The notes below the pieces were generated by a model. The model saw only the letters and a list, made by a program, of their open reading frames with translations. It was not told the DNA's origin and did not search any database. The position numbers and the translations under genes are program-made. 64,000 bases of DNA from Vibrio rotiferianus CAIM 577 = LMG 21460 (GTDB lineage: Bacteria; Pseudomonadota; Gammaproteobacteria; Enterobacterales; Vibrionaceae). Below are positions 58,519 through 64,000 of this stretch, in pieces; within the stretch, counting starts at the first letter, position 1, and each line of letters starts with the position of its first letter. The stretch spans positions 241,546 through 305,545 of the forward strand of contig NZ_APHW01000104.1 in the NCBI RefSeq assembly GCF_002741985.1, in the 5' to 3' direction.

Positions 58519-60168
58519 TCAGGAATTTATCCTTAGCTTATAGAAATCACTGTATCCAGACTTACGTATTTGTATGCCAGACACTCCTTTTTGACAGGTC
58601 ACTTGTTCTTGGCCCCAAAATAGCGGCAAGATGCTAGCGCTATGCCTCAATGTGGCCAGTACTTCTACTAATCGTCCTTTGTGTGCTCCTTGAGAGATAG
58701 CAGTGTGTACAGCATCAAAGTGTTGATCAAACTCATCTGGGTCAAAGATAAAACGAATACCAGTGCCTGTAAGCAACCATTCGTATGCACCGTATTCTAA
58801 TGGCGGCTCAATGAGATCTTCAATCATCAGCAGATCTGCACTTTCTTTTACGAGCTGGGGTTTACTTGCATCAGATAATTCTACGAACTCTACGTTTAAC
58901 CCTGTTTGACGAATTAAAGCTACTAGCCAATTGCTCATTTTTTCTAGGTATTTGATGGTCCATTTTGGGTGCGCTAACACAACAGTGCCTGTCAACTTTG
59001 GCACATCACTCGTTGGTGCTGACGCTCCAAGCATCTCCATTACATCTAAGTCACTATTGGCAGCAAATTCAAATCGGCGACTTTCTATAAAGGTAAATAA
59101 CTGTTGCCACGTTTGATCGCTAATTGAACAGCTGGAACGACGGTTATGTGCCAAATAAGAAAAAGCTTGGATCGTGTAACTTTCATTATCATCAGAGTCT
59201 AGGTTGTAACTAAGATGCTTATCGAGATCTTCTCCCTGATGGGAGAGGGTAATTTGGTCTAATAGTGCTTTCTTAGCGAAGTAATGATGGTGCTTTTTCA
59301 TCACTATTTTATCTTCTTCCCAGTACTCTAGCTTAAATGGGCCTGTACCAATTGCCACACTTCTTTGATGACTAAAGGCTTTTTGGCGTCTGGAAGCGAT
59401 AGATGCGTTCGCGGTAGCGAGGCAGTAGATAAATAAGGGGTTCTCCTGAACAAGCTCGATGCAGATAGCTTGTTTTATATCATCAAAGCTAATTTTGGTG
59501 ACTTGTTGAAACAACCTTTTTACAGGACCGTCAGTTGTTACTAACTGCTCCAGTGCAATGATGACATCTTTAGCTTCGAGTATGAGACCATCGTGGCTTA
59601 GGATATCTGGGCGAAGCCAAATATAGATATACTTACCTTCAGCTTGGTAATCACAGGCTAGGTGGGGTTTTAATTGACCATTAGAATCAATAGTGAATAG
59701 GGTATCATAAATGCTTCGTATGACTTGGAGCTCTGAAAAGCGATATGTCACTGATGGATTGAGTTCATTGACCCAAGGGTATTGGCTAATGATAAGAGAA
59801 TTTGCGTTCTGATTTTCTTGTGCTGCTTCAGCCATTGCTTGGCTGAGTGCACTTGCTGCAACCGTTTTATACGTTTCTAGGTATTTAGGGATAGCATCGA
59901 AGTTACCAGTGCTAATTTCATGGTGGATAGTTCTATACAGGGCTTGGTGCATAGAAATCATAACCTTGAGAGTACTAGCTTTTCCACGGCCACGACCTGG
60001 TGTCCAGCTTATCCAACCATAGTCATGTAGCATTTTTATAACGTTGGAAGTATTACGCCGAGAGGTTGCGAATACGGTTTCTAACTCATCTAAGCTTACT
60101 TGATGCAATTGCGAATGATTATAATGATTTAATAACTGACTCAATCTGCGAAGGCATGTTTCGGTCAT
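58519..60168 (-). CDS. SgrR-family transcriptional regulator
   Basis: 549 residues, normal for SgrR. An N-terminal winged helix (about 1-100: VSLDELETVFATSRRNTSNVIKMLHDYGWISWTPGRGRGKAS) precedes a solute-binding family 5 domain (about 150-450; PHLACDYQAEGKYIYIWLRPDILSHDG is typical) used as ligand sensor. In enterobacteria SgrR activates the small RNA SgrS under glucose-phosphate stress. No SgrS-like RNA or sugar transporter is visible beside it, so the target here is open. DNA-binding role firm, effector unknown. Confidence 0.88.
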   Translation of the reverse strand: MTETCLRRLSQLLNHYNHSQLHQVSLDELETVFATSRRNTSNVIKMLHDYGWISWTPGRGRGKASTLKVMISMHQALYRTIHHEISTGNFDAIPKYLETYKTVAASALSQAMAEAAQENQNANSLIISQYPWVNELNPSVTYRFSELQVIRSIYDTLFTIDSNGQLKPHLACDYQAEGKYIYIWLRPDILSHDGLILEAKDVIIALEQLVTTDGPVKRLFQQVTKISFDDIKQAICIELVQENPLFIYCLATANASIASRRQKAFSHQRSVAIGTGPFKLEYWEEDKIVMKKHHHYFAKKALLDQITLSHQGEDLDKHLSYNLDSDDNESYTIQAFSYLAHNRRSSCSISDQTWQQLFTFIESRRFEFAANSDLDVMEMLGASAPTSDVPKLTGTVVLAHPKWTIKYLEKMSNWLVALIRQTGLNVEFVELSDASKPQLVKESADLLMIEDLIEPPLEYGAYEWLLTGTGIRFIFDPDEFDQHFDAVHTAISQGAHKGRLVEVLATLRHSASILPLFWGQEQVTCQKGVSGIQIRKSGYSDFYKLRINS

Positions 60169-60513
60169 TTTGCAGCGCCATAGTTTGTAAATAGATAGGA
60201 ATGCGACACTCGACTTTAGTATGTAAAATAACCAACCACTAGTTTTGGATTAGCTAAGACTTCTCACTGTAACTCGTTCGAAAAAGTGCAATCACTTGTT
60301 TAAGTGAAATATGTTACTACTATTTTTATCTGACAGCTTTTATTTTTTATAATTAAATAAGTTAATAATATTTTCTAAAGTAAGTTACAACTATATTAAT
60401 TAGATGGTTCTTAATTTCGTACGGAGCTCAATTCTCTAAATGAATAGTGGTGATTACCTCTAGTTTAAGTCAGTAAAATGTACTGATATCTGTTTTATTG
60501 AGTACAAAGGAGA
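60169..60513. other. Intergenic region upstream of the sgrR-like gene
   Basis: About 345 bp, AT-rich, no gene on either strand. It must hold the sgrR-like promoter on the minus strand. I looked for a divergent sRNA with a terminator, as at enterobacterial sgrS, and found none. Confidence 0.5.
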
Positions 60514-60514
60514 T

Positions 60515-60547
60515 GCCTCTAGCCATTGATGAAAACTGGCCAGAGGC
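60515..60547 (-). terminator. Hairpin after the OmpA-like gene
   Basis: Outer stem GCCTCT / AGAGGC with an inner GGCCA / TGGCT pairing. No T-run follows on the minus strand, so efficiency is uncertain. Confidence 0.5.
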
Positions 60548-60554
60548 AGGGGTG

Positions 60555-61172
60555 TTAGTCTACCTTGGGAAAGGTAGTAAATATCGTCCACTCATCTTTA
60601 ACCATGCCTTTGTGGCCAATGACGGTAGCGGTTACACGACGGTTTAAAGCGTGGCTGACATCATCTGTCCCCAATTTAGCTAAATGGGTATCACCAAAGC
60701 CAACAATAGTTAACCTTTCCTCTGAAATGCCTTGCTTAATTAATAGGTTGCGTACGTTACTTGCTCGGCGGCGTGATAGCTCAAGGTTGTAAGCTGCGGT
60801 ACCAACTTTACTTGCGTAACCCTGTATTTCGATAGAAGTCGTAGGGTACTTCTTAAGGAATGCTGCTAATTCAGTAATCTTACGTTGGAATACTGGATTA
60901 ATGCTGTCTGAATCATTAGCAAACAAAATCTTAAGTTGATACTGTTCTTCTTTGTTTAGGTAGGTTTCGCAGCCATCATTATCTACTTCGGCACCAACAG
61001 GGGTATTCGCACATAGATCACGAGCATTGATTACGCCATCGTTATCTACGTCATGAAGGTCAGCGACTTGAATGTGCTCCGGAGTAGGGATGTAATCGAA
61101 CTTATCAGTCGCAAATGCACTATTTAGGCTCATTGTTGATAGAGCTAGAAATATTAAGGTATTGTTTTTCAT
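60555..61172 (-). CDS. OmpA-family protein of the adhesin secretion cluster
   Basis: 205 residues from the ATG at 61172; an upstream in-frame start at 61202 overlaps the TolC-like gene. A signal peptide (about 1-21, LNSAFA) is followed by two thrombospondin-3-like calcium repeats (DVDNDGVINARDLC and GAEVDNDGC). An OmpA-C peptidoglycan-binding domain follows (IEIQGYASKVGTAAYNLELSRRRASNVRNLL, with the GxGD signature). It is five bases after the tolC-like gene. In Shewanella and Pseudomonas-type LapA/BpfA loci an OmpA protein accompanies the type I outer-membrane component, matching this layout. Confidence 0.88.
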   Translation of the reverse strand: MKNNTLIFLALSTMSLNSAFATDKFDYIPTPEHIQVADLHDVDNDGVINARDLCANTPVGAEVDNDGCETYLNKEEQYQLKILFANDSDSINPVFQRKITELAAFLKKYPTTSIEIQGYASKVGTAAYNLELSRRRASNVRNLLIKQGISEERLTIVGFGDTHLAKLGTDDVSHALNRRVTATVIGHKGMVKDEWTIFTTFPKVD

Positions 61173-61177
61173 TGTGT

Positions 61178-62485
61178 TTAGTACTCTACTGGCTGAGTCC
61201 ATTCTTGCGGAATATCGACGCGCAATGCATCAAGAAGTTTTCCTGTAGAAGTTAGAGTTCGGTATTTAGCGTATTGTTGATCGAACTGCGTTTCGAGGTA
61301 GTTTTTGCGGGATTCAAATAGCTCATTTTCAGTATTGAGCAAATCAAGCAATGTACGTTTACCAATGCGGTACTGCTTTTGGTAAGCAACAACGGTGTCT
61401 GACATTGAATCAACATGTTGGCTTAGAAAGGTTTTTTGCTTGCCAGTCAATTCTAAAGCACTCCATGAGAGACTAAGCTCTTGCTCAACACTTCGGTAGG
61501 CACGTTCACGTAGGTCTTTCGCTTTGTTGAGCTGGTAGGCCATACTATCAGTGTTTGCTGAATCTCTCCCGCCATTATATAGGTTATAGCGGACGCGAAG
61601 CATAGCAGTGGTTTCAGAACTGTTACCTTCAATACCTCCTGCATCATCACGCCAGTTTTGTGCTGCTTCAACGGAAACTACTGGATAGTGGTTCGCATCT
61701 GCTTGCTGGTACTGGAATCTCGCAGAGTCGACATCTGCTAAAGCTATCTTTATTACTGGGTGGTTTTCAAAAGCCTGATTTTTGGCCTCATCCAAGGAGT
61801 CGGGAATAAAGTTTTGGTCTGCGCGTGGAAAGATCAGATCCTGAGGGTTTTCACCCACTAATCGAATAAATGTGGTTTGCGCATCTTTGTAGTTATTTTG
61901 TGCAGCTAGTAAATTGCTGTGAGCTTTTGCTAGGCGACCTTCAACTTGAGTCAAATCGGCGACTGAGCCTATTCCCGATTCTGTGCGTTTTTTGATATCA
62001 GTATAAATACGCTCGTGCGTATTTAAGTTGCTTTCTGAAAGAGTAATGAACTGCTGTGCCTTAATTACATCCAGATACGCTTTAGCAACTTGTAGGGCAA
62101 TATTTTGAGCATCAGCAAGCAATTGATAACGTACCGATTCAGCGTCTGCTGATGTGCGATCGATATCGTAAAGAGTTTTAGAACCATCCCAAATCAACTG
62201 GCTAAATGTAATTGCAGCTTCTTTACGGGTCATGTCGGTTCTATCTGCGGAGTTCGCTGGATCTATGCCCTCATAACCGATACCTGCGTCTAAATCGATG
62301 GTCGGTTTGTATGCACCAGTGGATTGATCAATGATGTAGCGTTTACTCATATATTCATTGAACGCACTTTTGATCTCTGGGTTGGTTGCAAATGTAACCG
62401 CTACGGCTTGCTCTAATGTTTGTGCACTGGAATGAAGAGGTATTAACAAACCAAAACAAACAACACTAATACTACTAAGCTTCAA
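61178..62485 (-). CDS. TolC-family outer-membrane channel (LapE/AggA-like)
   Basis: 435 residues from TTG at 62485, which has GGGGAG seven bases upstream and gives a normal signal peptide (MKLSSISVVCFGLLIPLHSSA). The TTG at 62500 would add MGRLL. Typical TolC repeats: TLEQAVAVTFATNPEIKSA, then alternating coiled-coil helices and beta strands, with RVRYNLYNGGRDSANTDSM and YQKQYRIGKRTLLDLLNTENELFESR. The role is the outer-membrane exit of a type I secretion system, here almost certainly for the divergent giant adhesin. The ABC transporter and membrane-fusion genes are not in the window. Confidence 0.92.
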   Translation of the reverse strand: MKLSSISVVCFGLLIPLHSSAQTLEQAVAVTFATNPEIKSAFNEYMSKRYIIDQSTGAYKPTIDLDAGIGYEGIDPANSADRTDMTRKEAAITFSQLIWDGSKTLYDIDRTSADAESVRYQLLADAQNIALQVAKAYLDVIKAQQFITLSESNLNTHERIYTDIKKRTESGIGSVADLTQVEGRLAKAHSNLLAAQNNYKDAQTTFIRLVGENPQDLIFPRADQNFIPDSLDEAKNQAFENHPVIKIALADVDSARFQYQQADANHYPVVSVEAAQNWRDDAGGIEGNSSETTAMLRVRYNLYNGGRDSANTDSMAYQLNKAKDLRERAYRSVEQELSLSWSALELTGKQKTFLSQHVDSMSDTVVAYQKQYRIGKRTLLDLLNTENELFESRKNYLETQFDQQYAKYRTLTSTGKLLDALRVDIPQEWTQPVEY

Positions 62486-62854
62486 AAGAAGTCTCCCCAA
62501 ATAATTCGCAACGCTAATTATCTTTAATTTACTGTCTCAATAATGAAACTTTAAGAACCGGATATATTAAAGAAAACGTTTGTATCAAATCTGGCTTGGT
62601 TAATTTAAGCCATCATTTTAAAAAATGTAATCGCTGGAACAAAGTCCCTAAAAATAAGCCGCATAACATATGACTTTCTGGGGCAAAATAAAACCACTTT
62701 AAAACATGAAACTTATTGTGGGAAAAAGTGCATGTTTTACATTGAACAAATAATGATAAATTATTAACTAAATGTATCACTGCCTGAAATAATTCTCATT
62801 GCCTGATTTAGTCAAGGGGAGGGGTTATTTCATCTGTTAAATGGGGTAATAACT
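62486..62854. other. Divergent promoter region between tolC-like and adhesin genes
   Basis: About 370 bp, AT-rich, no gene. It must contain both promoters. AAGGGGAGGGG at 62814-62824 is a strong purine block, but it lies too far (about 30 bp) from the TTG to be its ribosome site. GGGGTAATAAC at 62843 is nearer. Regulatory sites, for example for c-di-GMP-responsive activators, could not be identified by eye. Confidence 0.5.
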
Positions 62855-64000
62855 TTGGTTGGAAAGTCAAATTCAACGACGGATAAGTATGTTGTAATCG
62901 GTAAAGATGGTCATATTAGAGTGGTTGAATCTAAGGAGAACCTACTTCCGGGTGAGATTGTCGTGGAGACGTTGAATGGTGATTCTCTACCTGCGCATGC
63001 CTCATTAGAGCGCAGTGATACAAATTCAGATATATCTCCTGAAGTTGAGGAAATCATTAAAGCCGTTGCGCAAGGTGATGACCCTACAGAATTAGGAGAA
63101 GAATACGCTACTGCTGCAGGTGAGCAATTAAGTTCTAGCTTAACCAATTCCGGAACGATTGAACGTTCAGGGGCTGAACTTTTGGCAAGTACGTTTTTTG
63201 AAACTTCAGGTTTAGACAGTGAGCAGAGCGATACCAATGTTTTGCCTGACGTGCATCGTTCTACTGAAATAGATAGTAGTAATTCCACGGCGTTAATTGA
63301 TGGTGACGACGTGGGGGCAGTAAGAGAAGACGTAATGCTTACCACAGGTGGCAACCTAAACGTGGATGACCCTGATGCAGGTGAAGCGGTATTCCAACCC
63401 CAAACGGACGTTCAAGATGGTAACTGGGGTACTTTCTCTATCGATGAGCAAGGTAACTGGACGTATGAGCTGAACAATGGCCACCCAGACGTGCAAGCGT
63501 TGGACGCCGATAGTGATCCGATTATTCGTACCATGACAGTAACATCTGCGGATGGCACGACTCATGACGTGGTTGTGACAATTACGGGCTCAGACGACAA
63601 AGCGATCATCACGCCAGATCAACCGGGCGATGACAAAGGCGCGGTTCAAGAAGACGTAACGTTGACCACTGGCGGCAACCTAAACGTGGACGACCCTGAT
63701 GCAGGTGAAGCTGTCTTTCAACCGCAAACAGGCGTTCAAGATGGCAACTGGGGTACCTTCTCTATCGATGAGCAAGGTAACTGGACGTATACGCTGAACA
63801 ACAGTCACCCAGACGTGCAAGCGTTAGATGCTGATAGCGAACCGGTTATTCGCACCATGACAGTGACGTCTGCGGATGGTACCACTCATGACGTGGTGTG
63901 ACGATCACCGGTTCAGACGACAAAGCGGTCATTACGCCAGATCAACCGGGTGATGATAAAGCGCGGTTAAGAAGACGTAACGCTGACCACTGGCGCAACT
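62855..64000 (+). CDS. LapA-type giant RTX adhesin, 5' end, with frameshifts at window end
   Basis: N-terminal part of a very large surface adhesin. Residues 1-~85 form a retention module. TAAG at residues 86-89 (EEYATAAGEQ) is the dialanine site cut by LapG-type proteases, so surface retention is expected to be controlled by LapD, LapG and c-di-GMP. VCBS-like repeats of 108 residues (324 bp) begin at about residue 155 (EDV.LTTGGNLNVDDPDAGEAVFQPQ). Start TTG at 62855; no ATG is in frame after the preceding stop. The frame breaks at 63901 because single bases are missing relative to the previous repeat, most likely sequence error. The gene continues beyond the window. Confidence 0.88.
63326..64000 (+). 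repeat. 324-bp tandem repeats of the adhesin gene
   Basis: The string GAAGACGTAA begins at 63326, 63650 and 63971. The first interval is 324 bp. The second is 321 bp, exactly three bases short, matching three single-base gaps seen in that unit. Identity between units is high. Confidence 0.9.

Noticed and set aside
60169..60513. SgrS-like small RNA next to the sgrR-like gene
   Set aside because: No promoter-terminator pair or sugar-stress RNA motif could be seen in the gap.

Overview
The window looks like a Vibrio chromosome, most likely the second chromosome of a Harveyi-clade-type species. The reasons are the protein content (DeaD with an Arg/Gly/Asp-rich tail, RNase II, a stand-alone acetate kinase, a cbb3-like and a bo3 oxidase, ArtPIQM, a LapA-type adhesin with its TolC and OmpA partners) and two short terminal-inverted-repeat elements of a kind I recall as dispersed repeats in vibrios. 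The species assignment is inference; no rRNA or replication gene is present to settle it.

Layout. 1-5.4 kb: partial ModF, a secreted hypothetical, tRNA-Ser(UGA) with its promoter, a MaoC hydratase, a PstS-like binding protein, a DUF3024 protein and an AraC regulator. 5.4-11.3 kb: rnb, deaD (long leader) and ackA. 11.4-16 kb (minus): a cytochrome oxidase operon, cytochrome c - ccoN - ccoO - a 718-residue pentaheme CcoP fusion. 16-18.6 kb: a small membrane protein gene whose 3' end was rewritten by a MITE, a DMT exporter and a DUF2301 membrane protein. 18.6-32 kb: a divergent branched-chain amino acid catabolic locus. The leucine arm (liuR, liuA, liuB, liuC, liuE; liuD missing) is on minus. The valine arm (thiolase, mmsA, isobutyryl-CoA dehydrogenase, crotonase, 3-hydroxyisobutyryl-CoA hydrolase, mmsB, SDR) is on plus. 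Two LiuR-like palindromes lie between the arms. Two valine-arm genes carry single-base frameshifts.

32.6-37.4 kb: cyoABCDE (bo3 quinol oxidase and heme O synthase). 37.5-47.8 kb: a secreted hypothetical, an OYE-type flavoprotein, then a LysR regulator divergent from ridA - aldehyde dehydrogenase - M19-like hydrolase - BCCT transporter - 579-residue unknown - DUF3726 protein. This last set reads as an uncharacterised catabolic cluster, probably for an N-methylated or quaternary amine. 47.9-50 kb: a SnoaL-fold remnant and an AT-rich cassette of a peptidoglycan-binding/M15-like peptidase overlapping a secreted small protein, which resembles an effector-immunity pair.

50.1-53.1 kb: the arginine transporter artPIQM, whose terminator U-tract is interrupted by a complete ISL3-family insertion sequence (8-bp target duplication). 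54.5-60.2 kb: an exported intradiol dioxygenase, a LysR regulator, a GST, a secreted alpha/beta hydrolase and an SgrR-like regulator. 60.5-64 kb: ompA-like and tolC-like genes divergent from the 5' end of a giant LapA-type adhesin with a dialanine LapG cleavage motif and 324-bp repeats. The final ~100 bases contain four single-base deletions relative to the preceding repeat, so sequence quality there is suspect.
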